Part shown: positions 54,122 through 62,664 of the stretch, in pieces
Numbering within the stretch: the first letter of the stretch is position 1
Layout of the letters: the number at the start of each line of letters is the position of its first letter
Source of the DNA: Bacteroidota bacterium
GTDB taxonomy: Bacteria > Bacteroidota > Bacteroidia > Chitinophagales > Chitinophagaceae
NCBI GenBank assembly: GCA_018266575.1
Contig: JAFEAE010000017.1
Coordinates: 434,001-498,000 of the forward strand
Direction of reading: 5' to 3'
Length of the DNA stretch: 64,000 nt
Made by a program: the position numbers and the translations under genes
Notes under the pieces: model-generated
What the model was told of the DNA's origin: nothing
The model's database searches: none
The model's input: only the letters and a program-made list of their open reading frames with translations

Positions 54122-55454
54122 ACAATACCATGTACGTTTATTGATACGTGTGGCGCTGCTGTTTATTACATTGACAGTATCCGCATTGCTTGTAGTGAAA
54201 GGCACATTCATTTATTTTGTTGTGTTGTTGCCAATCATTGCATTTCAGTTGGTAGATTTTTATCGCTTCAATAGAAAAGCACAGGATGAATTGCAGCAAT
54301 TTGTAGAATCAGTGCATTACCGGGATTTTTCACGCCACTTCGACGTAAAGCGAGCCCCGCTTGACTTACAGCCACTCCGGGAAGGTTTTAATGAAATCAA
54401 TTCCACATTTAAAGTGATCAGCAGGGAAAGGGAAACGCAATATCAATACCTGCAAAAAATCCTTGAACTGGTTGACACCGGAATCCTTTCGTATGATAGT
54501 GAAACAGGCGACATTGGCTGGATGAATGAATCATTGAAAAAAATGATCGGAATCCCGTATCTGAAAACGATCCATTCATTACAAAAAAGAGGTGGGCAAT
54601 TATATAATGAAGTGACCGCATTAAAGCCAGGCGATAATAAAATTGTGTCGATCACCCGTGAAGATACTTCATTCAAAACATTATTGTCGGCAACAGCATT
54701 TCAAACAGAAGACAGGGTTTATAAACTGATTGCATTTCAAAATGTAGACGAAGCATTGGATGAAACAGAAGCAAAAGCCTGGCAAAAATTACTGAGTGTG
54801 ATGACGCATGAGATCATGAATTCCATTGCACCGATTTCTTCCCTGGCAGACACCATGTTGAACAGGTTACAAAATTCGGTTACGCGTCTCCGTGAGCAAT
54901 CATCCACTTTGGAAGACCTTGAACTCGGGCTTGATACGATCAAACGCCGCAGCGAAGGCTTATTGAAATTTGCAGAAACCTACCGCAACCTGAATAAGAT
55001 CACTACACCCAATGTGCGCAAAGTGCATGTGATGGATCTTTTTGAAAACCTTCATCAATTGATGCAGCCCACACTTCAGCAAAAAAATATCGAACTGGAA
55101 ATATTATTAAAAGATCCTGAGCTTGTTTTAAGTGCGGATCCAAATCTTCTGGAACAAGTGCTGATCAATTTAGTAGTAAATGCAATCGAAGCTGTGAAAG
55201 ACAGGCCGAAACCTCATATTATACTATCTGCATTCATTACGTTGAATAACAAAGTCCTTATTAAGATTGCAGATAATGGCGCAGGCATTTCCCCGGAAGT
55301 GATCGATAAAATTTTTGTACCCTTCTTCAGCACACGCAAAACAGGAAGCGGAATCGGCTTGAGTTTATGCAAACAAATCATGATGCTGCATAAAGGAAAC
55401 ATACAGGTACAATCTGTGGAAAATGAAGGAACAGCTTTTACGCTTAGTTTCTAA
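54111..55454 (+). CDS. Sensor histidine kinase without periplasmic sensor domain
   Basis: 447 residues. Two TM helices (~8-29 and ~31-50) are separated by only a couple of residues, so there is essentially no periplasmic loop. A HAMP-like or linker segment and a PAS-like region (~105-215) follow. The phospho-acceptor box is THEIMNSIAPI with His233. The ATPase domain has the N box NLVVNAIEA, G1 DNGAGIS and G2 GSGIGLSL. The start ATG lies inside the regulator gene (11-bp overlap). Kinases with such short hairpins often sense in the membrane or through a partner. In Firmicutes, BceS-type kinases take their signal from the FtsX-type permease BceB, and the neighbouring permease array suggests a comparable arrangement (inference). 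Confidence 0.95.
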   Translation: MIFKQYHVRLLIRVALLFITLTVSALLVVKGTFIYFVVLLPIIAFQLVDFYRFNRKAQDELQQFVESVHYRDFSRHFDVKRAPLDLQPLREGFNEINSTFKVISRERETQYQYLQKILELVDTGILSYDSETGDIGWMNESLKKMIGIPYLKTIHSLQKRGGQLYNEVTALKPGDNKIVSITREDTSFKTLLSATAFQTEDRVYKLIAFQNVDEALDETEAKAWQKLLSVMTHEIMNSIAPISSLADTMLNRLQNSVTRLREQSSTLEDLELGLDTIKRRSEGLLKFAETYRNLNKITTPNVRKVHVMDLFENLHQLMQPTLQQKNIELEILLKDPELVLSADPNLLEQVLINLVVNAIEAVKDRPKPHIILSAFITLNNKVLIKIADNGAGISPEVIDKIFVPFFSTRKTGSGIGLSLCKQIMMLHKGNIQVQSVENEGTAFTLSF

Positions 55455-55854
55455 ATTATTTTGAAATGTTTTTTCGGGCCGCAGAGGTATTAAAAAATAA
55501 AACTGCAAATAACCCATAAGCACTCACGCCGTTATTCCTGCGCAAGCAGGAACCTGCAGTTATCCTAATTATATTTTATAGTATTGTTCTTTTTTGCTTC
55601 GCCAAAAAAAACGAAAAATGGCGATCCGGAAGAAGTTTCGTTTAAGCTTTTGTACTATTATGATGAAGATCAGTCGTTCCCTGATCGGTTTCTGTTGACA
55701 AAACATTTTATATTGACACCACGCATTACATTTAATTTTTGATACTGTAAAGCGCTTACTGCCAAATCAAATTATTTTTTGTTTGAGTGACTCCGGTTAT
55801 GTTTGCAGCAAAACATTTTTAAATCTTTCTATCAAAAAATCAAATTCAACAACA
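55455..55854. other. Intergenic stretch with an interspersed palindrome
   Basis: No gene is evident. TTCCTGCGCAAGCAGGAA (55535-55552) forms a 7-bp stem with a GCAA loop in the context GCCGTTATTCCTG, the kind of dispersed palindrome seen in many bacterial genomes. A weaker TCGCCA/TGGCGA pair lies at 55599-55624. The rest is AT-rich leader sequence before the next gene, with no clear terminator for the kinase gene. Confidence 0.5.
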
Positions 55855-56259
55855 ATGAAAAAACTATTTTTTTCTTTTGCCATTTTATTCATTGCTTCAG
55901 CGGGTTTTGCACAAAGCGATATTCTTAACAAAGCAACTTCAGCAGCATCGGCAGCAGGTTTTAATGTGAGCTCGCTTACTAAAGGCATTATGGGGAAATT
56001 AAGCCCTGCTTTAAGCTTAACGGGTAAACAAACCCCGAAAGTCACTTCTGCTGTGAGCACCTATCTGACAGGAAAATCAAAAATCCTTTCATTGGCATCG
56101 AGCAACAAAGACCAGTACACGCAAAAGCAAAGCGGCTTGTTCAGCACGCTAAAAACAAAGCTTGCAGGTATTCTTTTGCAAAACCAGATGAATAAATTTC
56201 TCGGGTTAAAACCGGCAACAAACAGCCCGACAAATGTATTGTCGCAGTTATTTTTTTAA
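55855..56259 (+). CDS. Small secreted protein, function unknown
   Basis: 134 residues from the ATG at 55855. A longer in-frame reading from 55783 adds 24 residues and buries the signal peptide, so it is rejected. Signal peptide MKKLFFSFAILFIASAGFAQ with probable cleavage after FAQ or AFA-type positions. The mature part (SDILNKATSAASAAGFNVSS onward) is rich in Ser, Thr, Ala, Leu and Lys, with no Cys and no recognised domain; likely helical. It ends LSQLFF, and a strong terminator follows. No operon partner on either side. Possibly a periplasmic or surface protein restricted to this lineage. Confidence 0.75.
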   Translation: MKKLFFSFAILFIASAGFAQSDILNKATSAASAAGFNVSSLTKGIMGKLSPALSLTGKQTPKVTSAVSTYLTGKSKILSLASSNKDQYTQKQSGLFSTLKTKLAGILLQNQMNKFLGLKPATNSPTNVLSQLFF

Positions 56260-56278
56260 GAATCAAACGATCATTGAT

Positions 56279-56313
56279 AAAAGCTCTTCATATACGAAGA
56301 GCTTTTCTTTTTT
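56279..56313 (+). terminator. Rho-independent terminator of the small secreted protein gene
   Basis: AAAAGCTCTTC (56279-56289) pairs with GAAGAGCTTTT (56296-56306) as an 11-bp stem with a 6-base loop, followed by CTTTTTT. It lies 20 bp after the stop. The rest of the 325-bp interval 56260-56584 shows no gene or repeat. Confidence 0.85.
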
Positions 56314-56584
56314 AGCCAGGTGCTGTAATAGTTTATTCGGGAGAGCCAATAAATACTCATCATTATTTCTTATCCCTCACCAGAAATTTACAGGCATATC
56401 AATTTGCGAGGGATGAGAAACCTACTAAACCGCAGCAGATCTCTCACTTTGCCAAAAGAGGAAATAAATGTACATCACTAACAGCTCTGCACGAAATGAC
56501 GGTTTGCATTTGGGCTTATTCTTCTTAATCCTATAATTTTATATTGCAATTCACATCTCCTATTATATCACTTTAAAAAATTCT

Positions 56585-57427
56585 ATGACAGATACACATC
56601 AATCCTCCCAGGAAGAAAAAGCTGATTATTTTAAACATTTGCATGAACACAAAGGAATATTCATTATCCCTAATGCATGGGATGCCGGTTCTGCGAAAAT
56701 ACTGGAGCAGCTTGGCTTTGCTGCTATCGCCACAACAAGTGCAGGCCTTGCATTTTCTCTGGCGAAACCTGATGCAGCAAGGGCAATAAGCCGGGAAGAA
56801 AATCTTGCGAATGCAAAATCGATTGTTGATGCAACCACACTTCCTGTTTCAGCAGACCTTGAAAATGGTTACGGAGATGAACCGGAAACATGTGCAGAAA
56901 CTATTTTACTTGCTGCCGAACAAGGGATAGTGGGTTGTACATTGGAAGATGCAACAGGCCTGAGCAATGACCCGATCTATGATTTTGAACTTTCTGTAAA
57001 ACGTGTTGCTGCTGCTGCCAAAGCTGCAAAGAGTTTATCATTTCCATTTATGCTGACGGCACGTGCAGAAAATTATTTGTATGGCAAACCCGATCTCAAA
57101 GACACGGTGCGCAGGCTTGAAGCGTTTGCCGATGCAGGAGCTGATGTGTTATATGCGCCGGGATTAAAAACTAAAAGTGAAATTGAAACAATTGTAAAAG
57201 CCGTTGCACCAAAGCCGGTGAATTTTTTATTTGGCCCTACGGATGAAAGCATTACGCTTACAGAATTAGAAGGCATTGGTGTAAGAAGAATAAGTATAGG
57301 CTCATCATTGGCACGTGCTGCTTACGGAGCATTCATTGATGCTGCAAAAGAAATCAGGGATAAAGGCACATTTACATTTGCAGACCGTGCAACATCTTAC
57401 GGAGAGTTGAATAAACTGTTCAGCTAA
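56585..57427 (+). CDS. Isocitrate lyase/PEP mutase family protein
   Basis: 280 residues, a single alpha/beta-barrel of the ICL/PEPM superfamily. Visible signatures: IPNAWDAGSAKILEQLGFAA near residue 30, TTSAGLAFSLAKPD, the metal-site strand LPVSADLENGYGDE (~residue 95), CTLEDATG, TARAENYL, and VRRISIGSSLARAAYGAF near the C-terminus. The classic Cys-containing loop of isocitrate lyase (KKCGH) is absent. Relatives include oxaloacetate or methylisocitrate-type lyases and phosphonopyruvate hydrolases; the exact reaction cannot be read from the sequence. Cytosolic, no signal peptide. It stands alone, with a composite repeat between it and the convergent serine hydrolase gene. Confidence 0.9.
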   Translation: MTDTHQSSQEEKADYFKHLHEHKGIFIIPNAWDAGSAKILEQLGFAAIATTSAGLAFSLAKPDAARAISREENLANAKSIVDATTLPVSADLENGYGDEPETCAETILLAAEQGIVGCTLEDATGLSNDPIYDFELSVKRVAAAAKAAKSLSFPFMLTARAENYLYGKPDLKDTVRRLEAFADAGADVLYAPGLKTKSEIETIVKAVAPKPVNFLFGPTDESITLTELEGIGVRRISIGSSLARAAYGAFIDAAKEIRDKGTFTFADRATSYGELNKLFS

Positions 57428-57467
57428 ACACCGTGTAACAATTTATTTGCGCTGAATAGAAAATTAA

Positions 57468-57540
57468 CTGTACAAGAGTGCGATTCTTCCACCGGAAGAA
57501 TCGAAGGCAACGATGTTAGATAGTAGTACAACTGCTAAGT
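57468..57540. repeat. Composite repeat copy I, inverted orientation, second palindrome type
   Basis: Reads GTACAAGAGTGCG, palindrome ATTCTTCCACCGGAAGAAT (57483-57501), CGAAGGCAACGATGTTAGAT, AGTAGTAC: the reverse complement of copies E and H. It lies between the convergent genes ending at 57427 and 57554, and its palindrome could act as a terminator hairpin. It shows that the family is not confined to the permease array. Confidence 0.78.
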
Positions 57541-57553
57541 ACAAAAATATTTT

Positions 57554-59086
57554 CTATTGTTTCAATAAACGTATGTGATATTCCTGGATCAATGCAGGTG
57601 TTTCGGGAGTTAATGTAAAACTTATCTGTACATTTCCGTGTTCGCATTCCATAATAAAATAACCACGCAATTGATTTTCCGGAACAACTTCACCGATCTT
57701 GATTAGTTTTCCGGCATTATTGAAAATTGTTGTTGCATCTTTTTTCAGCGAATCGGTGAAATAATCCAAAAAGAAATTTTCCGCGAAGATGCCTGATGTT
57801 TTTGCATCCGAAAAATCGGGTAGCAGTTTTACCAACTCGTTTCTGCGTTGCATCAATATAGGTGAAGGCGGAAGTTTGCGTGGCCTTAAACCCGCCATGC
57901 GTACAATGGTGTCGAGTACTAATAAATCTACACCATCTGTTGGTGCGTAAGTAACGTTTGCAAATAAAATCACACCGATGCCGTAATCTGGCATAATGCG
58001 CCAGTTGCTTCCGAATCCGGGTAACCCGCCGCTATGTGCAACCATCGTTCTCCCTTCGCAATCTTTTACAATGCGCAAACCATAACCATACGCAGTAGTG
58101 ATCGCGCAGTTTCTTCCGTTTGGAAATTGATAATCCGGAATGAGTGAACCGAAACGCCAGGGTTGGTGCATTTCGCGAACGGAACTTCGTTTAACAGGCC
58201 CCGCTTCTTCATCATTACGCGGCGGCCACGCAGACAAATGAAATGCAACATATTTGCTGAAGGCTTCAACAGAAGTGATCATTCCGCCCATGGCACCATA
58301 AATGCCATCATGCAACGGGGTTTCTTCGTGCCAGTCGTTGTTGAGCCAACGGTAACCGTGTGCATACTGATCTGCAGGAATTGTTGCATACTCCCATGAA
58401 GCTTCGATACTGAGCGGCTGCCAGATATTTTTTGCGATATATTCTTCATAAGGAATGCCGGAAACTTTGTGAATGATATAACCGAGCGTTGCAAAACCAA
58501 GATTGCTGTATTCATATGCTAATCCAGGATCGTTTGAAAATGAAATTCCTTTTTTATAAAGCTTGATGAGGTCGTTTTCTGATTTTGCAAGCTGCCTGTC
58601 TCCCCAGGGATTATCTTCGGGATATCCTGCAGAATGTGTCAGCAGGTTTCGAATGGTGATTGGCGGAGCATCGGAAGTGAGTTGTTGATTTTTTATTTCA
58701 GGGATGTAGTTATAAAGCGGGTCATCCAAATTCAATTTTCCTTCATCACGCAATTTGAGGATAGCCATTGCCGTGAAACTTTTGCTCATTGATGCAATGC
58801 GGAACATGGATTTGGTTGTTGCCGGAATTTTTTTGCTGATATCCGTATAACCACCGCTTCCGGAATACACGAGTTTTCCATCAACCACAATTCCGAACGC
58901 GTAACCGGGGAAATGATTTTTCTGCGCATACTCACGGTATATTTTTTCGATAACAGGGAACGCTGTTTTGATGCGCTCTAATCTATTAGCATCTGTAAAT
59001 ACGGGTGGTTGATAGGTTGTACTGGTTTGGGAGTTTAATTTCGAGACAAATAAAAAAAGAAAAATAGCAGCAAGAAGGTTTTTCAT
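57554..59086 (-). CDS. Exported serine hydrolase (beta-lactamase/class C penicillin-binding protein family)
   Basis: 510 residues. Signal peptide MKNLLAAIFLFLFVSKLNSQ. The serine-hydrolase fold shows SxxK as Ser99-Met-Ser-Lys102, the second motif YSN at Tyr193-Asn195, and an HSGG (AHSGGLPGFGSN) near residue 345. A C-terminal extension of about 120 residues (after GVDLLVLDTIVRMAGLRPRK) is of the kind often found in Bacteroidota serine hydrolases. Likely periplasmic; its substrate, an ester, peptide or D-amino-acid peptide, is not identifiable. It is the last of three close minus-strand genes, 9 bp after the TonB-domain gene. Confidence 0.92.
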   Translation of the reverse strand: MKNLLAAIFLFLFVSKLNSQTSTTYQPPVFTDANRLERIKTAFPVIEKIYREYAQKNHFPGYAFGIVVDGKLVYSGSGGYTDISKKIPATTKSMFRIASMSKSFTAMAILKLRDEGKLNLDDPLYNYIPEIKNQQLTSDAPPITIRNLLTHSAGYPEDNPWGDRQLAKSENDLIKLYKKGISFSNDPGLAYEYSNLGFATLGYIIHKVSGIPYEEYIAKNIWQPLSIEASWEYATIPADQYAHGYRWLNNDWHEETPLHDGIYGAMGGMITSVEAFSKYVAFHLSAWPPRNDEEAGPVKRSSVREMHQPWRFGSLIPDYQFPNGRNCAITTAYGYGLRIVKDCEGRTMVAHSGGLPGFGSNWRIMPDYGIGVILFANVTYAPTDGVDLLVLDTIVRMAGLRPRKLPPSPILMQRRNELVKLLPDFSDAKTSGIFAENFFLDYFTDSLKKDATTIFNNAGKLIKIGEVVPENQLRGYFIMECEHGNVQISFTLTPETPALIQEYHIRLLKQ

Positions 59087-59095
59087 AAAAAATAT

Positions 59096-59494
59096 TTATC
59101 CTTTAGACAACATAAATTTAATAGGGATTTTTTTGTAAGAGCGGACGGCAACCCTATTTTGTATAGCCGGGTTCCATTTGCCGCTTAGTTTTACAACGCG
59201 TACAGATTCGTCCCGGAGCCCGCCTTTCGTTGGGCCGCTTATTGCATGCACATCAGAAATAGTGCTATCGGTATTCACAACAAATTGTACCATTACCTCG
59301 CCACGGATTTCATTATTAATTGCGTCATCCGGATAACGCAACGTATGATTCAAAAATTTTGCCCACGCATCTTTGCCACCCACATACTCAGCTTCAACTT
59401 CGGGTTTGGTATAAATCTTAGACGTATCAATGTTGCTTTGTGCTTTTACTGCAATTGAGCTGATTGAAAATAAAATACAAAAAAGTGTTTTCAT
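59096..59494 (-). CDS. Exported TonB C-terminal domain protein
   Basis: 132 residues from the ATG at 59492-59494 (MKTLFCILFSISSIAVKAQS), which starts a clear signal peptide; an in-frame ATG seven codons upstream spoils it. The mature protein is almost only a TonB C-terminal domain: YVGGKDAWAKFLNHTLRYPD, GEVMVQFVVNTDSTISDVHA, RVVKLSGKWNPA, KIPIKFML. It lacks the TM anchor and Pro-rich spacer of true TonB, so it is probably a periplasmic relative rather than an energy transducer. 33 bp downstream of the MORN-TonB gene, 9 bp before the serine hydrolase gene. Confidence 0.88.
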   Translation of the reverse strand: MKTLFCILFSISSIAVKAQSNIDTSKIYTKPEVEAEYVGGKDAWAKFLNHTLRYPDDAINNEIRGEVMVQFVVNTDSTISDVHAISGPTKGGLRDESVRVVKLSGKWNPAIQNRVAVRSYKKIPIKFMLSKG

Positions 59495-59527
59495 TTTTTT
59501 TCGTTTAAGGATCATAGTTACCTACTG

Positions 59528-60328
59528 CTATTGAAGTTTAAATTGAACAGGTTGCATTTTCCATGATTTCACCAGGCGGCCGCCCTGAACAGCAGGCTCC
59601 CATTTTGGCATCTTTTTAATAACACGCAACGCTTCTTCATCTAATAACGGATCGACCGATTTTACTACCTGGATATCCGTTAAACTTCCATTTTTATCAA
59701 CAACAAATTCAACAACGACCGTTCCCTGGATAACATTCTTAACTGCTTTGCCGGGATATTTAAGATGAGATGAAAAAAAATCAGCAAGTGCAGCGTCACC
59801 GCCGGGGAAACCAGATTCCCTGGTAAAAACCGGTATATTATCATTCACGCTTCCGTCTTCATTATAAATTTTTGCGTTTAGTTGTTTGCCGTCTTTATAA
59901 TATGCAGTTCCTGAGATTTTTCCCGATTCATAATATGCCGTCCAGTTGCCATCAGGTTTATCCATTTTATAGCTGCCTTCTATTTGTTTTTTCCCGTTCG
60001 CATAATACATTATTTCCGGGCCGTCTTGTTTACCATTATTAAAACTACTTTGACGGATCAAATTCCCCTTTTCATTGTACCACGTAAAATCTCCCTGTGG
60101 TTTTCGCAACGAATCATCTAAATAAATTCCTTTGGCATGCAGTTGCCCCGATTTATAATAATCAACAACAAACCATCCTTTATTATTTTTTATTTTCTTG
60201 CGGGTATATTCTGCTTTATCGATCGTTGTCATTATCCAATGCGCATCGTAATAAGATACAATGCTATCCTGGCAAAATACACTTGTAGCAAACAGAATGC
60301 AGGCAGCTAAGAAGTATAATTTTTTCAT
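59528..60328 (-). CDS. Exported MORN-repeat protein with TonB C-terminal domain
   Basis: 266 residues from the ATG at 60326-60328 (MKKLYFLAACILFATSVFCQ, signal peptide). The middle region (~45-170) has MORN-type repeats of about 20-22 residues: YYKSGQLHAKGIY, YNEKGNLIRQSSFNNGKQDG, YYANGKKQIEGSYKMDKPDG, YYESGKISGTAYYKDGKQ. A TonB C-terminal domain follows (~185-266: FSSHLKYPGKAVKNVIQGTV, VVKSVDPLLDEEALRVIKKM). This architecture is common in Bacteroidota, with no known biochemical role. First gene of the three-gene minus-strand set and divergent from the GH9 gene, with about 100 bp between the starts. Confidence 0.9.
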   Translation of the reverse strand: MKKLYFLAACILFATSVFCQDSIVSYYDAHWIMTTIDKAEYTRKKIKNNKGWFVVDYYKSGQLHAKGIYLDDSLRKPQGDFTWYNEKGNLIRQSSFNNGKQDGPEIMYYANGKKQIEGSYKMDKPDGNWTAYYESGKISGTAYYKDGKQLNAKIYNEDGSVNDNIPVFTRESGFPGGDAALADFFSSHLKYPGKAVKNVIQGTVVVEFVVDKNGSLTDIQVVKSVDPLLDEEALRVIKKMPKWEPAVQGGRLVKSWKMQPVQFKLQ

Positions 60329-60431
60329 GCTATAAATATATCCAAAACTTTGCATGATAAAACCTGCTGCAAATACTTATCTTAAATTGTAAATTGCTGC
60401 AACCAAAATGCGTTATTCAAAATAAATTAAT

Positions 60432-62264
60432 ATGGCTACGATAAAAAAAATCACCCTCGCATTTATATTTTTTCTTCCTGCTTTAATACATGCACAACAT
60501 ATAAAAATTGTTACTAATCATGTTGGCTATGAAGACAACCTTGCAAAGCGTGCAATAATTGTTTCAGACTCTGCAATAACAGCAAAAATTTTTCAATTGG
60601 TAAATACTTCAACCGGCAAAACAGTTTTCAGCGGACCGATAGTTTACAGCGGGAAAGTAGATAAATGGAAGAATTATATATTCAGGGTAATTGATTTTTC
60701 AAAATTTACTACTGACGGAAGTTACCAATTGCAGGTTTCTAATGCCGGAAAAATTATTTCTTCGTATCCATTCAGGATTGAAAAAAATATTTTGGAAAGA
60801 TCCACATTGTCGGATGTTGTTTATTATTTCAAAGGGCAGCGATCTTCCGGATTGCTCGATAAAGCAGATCATCATTTATCAACCGGAAAATTAAAAGACA
60901 GTATTGATGCACATGGCGGATGGTATGATGCCACAGGCGATTATGGAAAACATCTTTCGCATCTTACATTTTCAACGTATTTCAATCCGCAACAAATTTC
61001 ACTAACTGTATATGGTCTATTGAAAACATATCGTGAATTAATAAAAAGAAAGGGGACAGATTTTCGTCAATACAACCGGAGAATTTTGGATGAAGCAATG
61101 TATGGCGCTGATTATTTAGCGAGGGTGCAAGCTCCCGGCGGTTCGTTCTACCGGTCTGTTTCTGCACCCGGCCCCGGAAAATTTGCGAAAGACAGGAACA
61201 TCAGTGCAGAAAGCAAAGGATACACGATCAAGAAAAATAAAGACCAATCATTCGGCGCAGGTTTGCAAAATGCAGAAGACGATTGGCGAAGTTATCAATG
61301 TAGCTATCGTTCTGGTGCCGGCATTGCTATTGCAGCATTAGCGCTTGCTTCAACATTTGATACTTGTGGTGATTATACCAATGCCGATTATTTACGTGCC
61401 GCTGAAAACGCATTTGCGTTTTTAGAAAAGGCAAATGTGCCGATGACGAATGACGGTAAAGAAAATATTGTGGATGACTATTGTGCATTAAGTGCAGCTA
61501 CTGAATTGTACAAAGCCACAAAAAAAGAACACTATAGATTATCGGCAGAAAAAAGTGCGCAACAATTGATGAACCGCCTTTGTTCCTGGAAGAAATATGC
61601 GGATTATTGGCGTGCCGATGATAAAGACAGGCCGTTCTTTCATCCATCAGATGCAGGATTGCCTGTTGTAAGCCTGATGGATTTTTACCAGGTTGTTTCG
61701 CCGGAAATGCAAAACCATATCAAGGCAATCGTGAGGAGATCGCTGGAGCATGAATTGTCAATAACTCATGAAGTGAATAACCCTTTCGGTTATGCAAGAC
61801 AGTTAGTTCAGGATACTTCAGGGAACAGGCGTAGCAGTTTTTTCTTCCCGCATGGAAGCGAAGCTGCCCCATGGTGGCAGGGGGAAAATGCACGGCTTGG
61901 CTCATTGGCAACTGCTGCACGCATGGCTGCAAACATTTTTGAAGATGACAAATTGTTTCATGATAGCCTGGAAAATTTTGCACTCGATCAACTTAACTGG
62001 ATACTTGGACTAAATCCATTTGATGCGTGTATGCTGCAGGGAACAGGGCACAATAATCCTGCGTATGAATTTTTCGGAACGTTTGAATATTCAAATGCTC
62101 CTGGTGGAATTGTGAATGGAATTACTTCCGGGTTGAATGACGAGCATGATATTGACTTTGATTTATCTTATGCACAAACAGGTAAAGATTTTGACTGGCG
62201 GTGGGTTGAACAATGGCTGCCTCACGCAACCTGGTATATGCTGGCGGTTGCGGAGCATGAGTGA
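60432..62264 (+). CDS. Glycoside hydrolase family 9 protein with N-terminal Ig-like domain
   Basis: 610 residues. Signal peptide MATIKKITLAFIFFLPALIHAQ. N-terminal Ig-like domain of the cellulase-N type (~23-117: IKIVTNHVGYEDNLAKRAII, KWKNYIFRVIDFSKFTTDGS, PFRIEKN). The (alpha/alpha)6 catalytic domain (~118-610) has the acid/base region GGWYDATGDYGKH (162-174; Asp166 and Asp170), NWILGLNPFDACMLQGTG, and the C-terminal WRWVEQWLPHATW with Glu593 as candidate proton donor. Typical endoglucanases have an adjacent DAGD motif; here one extra residue lies between the Asp residues, so it is a divergent subgroup, and action on cellulose is not assured. Monocistronic. Confidence 0.9.
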   Translation: MATIKKITLAFIFFLPALIHAQHIKIVTNHVGYEDNLAKRAIIVSDSAITAKIFQLVNTSTGKTVFSGPIVYSGKVDKWKNYIFRVIDFSKFTTDGSYQLQVSNAGKIISSYPFRIEKNILERSTLSDVVYYFKGQRSSGLLDKADHHLSTGKLKDSIDAHGGWYDATGDYGKHLSHLTFSTYFNPQQISLTVYGLLKTYRELIKRKGTDFRQYNRRILDEAMYGADYLARVQAPGGSFYRSVSAPGPGKFAKDRNISAESKGYTIKKNKDQSFGAGLQNAEDDWRSYQCSYRSGAGIAIAALALASTFDTCGDYTNADYLRAAENAFAFLEKANVPMTNDGKENIVDDYCALSAATELYKATKKEHYRLSAEKSAQQLMNRLCSWKKYADYWRADDKDRPFFHPSDAGLPVVSLMDFYQVVSPEMQNHIKAIVRRSLEHELSITHEVNNPFGYARQLVQDTSGNRRSSFFFPHGSEAAPWWQGENARLGSLATAARMAANIFEDDKLFHDSLENFALDQLNWILGLNPFDACMLQGTGHNNPAYEFFGTFEYSNAPGGIVNGITSGLNDEHDIDFDLSYAQTGKDFDWRWVEQWLPHATWYMLAVAEHE

Positions 62265-62324
62265 GCTAATTGAAAATGAAGCGAATTGACAATTATAATA
62301 ATTGACAATGAGAATCAGGAGCAT

Positions 62325-62450
62325 CAATTAAATCAGGTTAAAATCGTGGTTCAGACAATCGCTCCATAGAATATCAACTGTACAAGAGCCTGCCTGCGGT
62401 AGGCAGGTGCGACGCAACTATGCTTAATAGTAGTACTGTAGCTGGTTACA
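62325..62450. repeat. Composite repeat copy J, near-full-length, inverted orientation
   Basis: Contains TAAAATCGTGGTTCAGACAA, TCGCTCCATAGAATATCAAC, TGTACAAGAG, palindrome CCTGCCTGCGGTAGGCAGG (62389-62407), TGCGACGCAACTATGCTTAA and TAGTAGTACTGTAGCTGGTT. It is the reverse complement of copy G, some 23 kb away. The 400-bp interval 62265-62664 also holds AATTGACAATTATAATAATT, AAACTAAAAACTAAAAAAGA and AAATCGTAC tracts, and the terminator at 62601-62629. No gene. Confidence 0.82.
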
Positions 62451-62600
62451 CAAAAAAGAAAAACTAAAACTGAAGAAACTAAAAACTAAAAAAGAAACTG
62501 AGAATTTAAGAACTGAAAACTGTGGACTGAAGACTGATGACTGTTCTAAGAAATCGTACATTTAAAATCGTACCTCGTAAATATCTCTATTGTGTTTTAT

Positions 62601-62629
62601 AAAAAATGGCCTGTAAAAAATTACAGGCC
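62601..62629 (-). terminator. Rho-independent terminator of the OmpA-type lipoprotein gene
   Basis: GGCCTGTAA (62608-62616) pairs with TTACAGGCC (62621-62629) around an AAAA loop. Read on the minus strand, the stem is followed by ATTTTTT. It lies 36 bp after the stop at 62665. Confidence 0.85.
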
Positions 62630-62664
62630 CTAGTTTTAACCATCTCTGCTAATTGTAACCTAAA

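Noticed and set aside
59096..59494. True TonB energy transducer
   Set aside because: It has a cleavable-type signal peptide and no proline-rich spacer or ExbB/ExbD neighbours; only the C-terminal domain fold is shared.
4711..62450. Dispersed repeats considered as a CRISPR array or integron-like attC sites
   Set aside because: Copies are thousands of bases apart, vary in length and orientation, and no cas or integrase gene is present.
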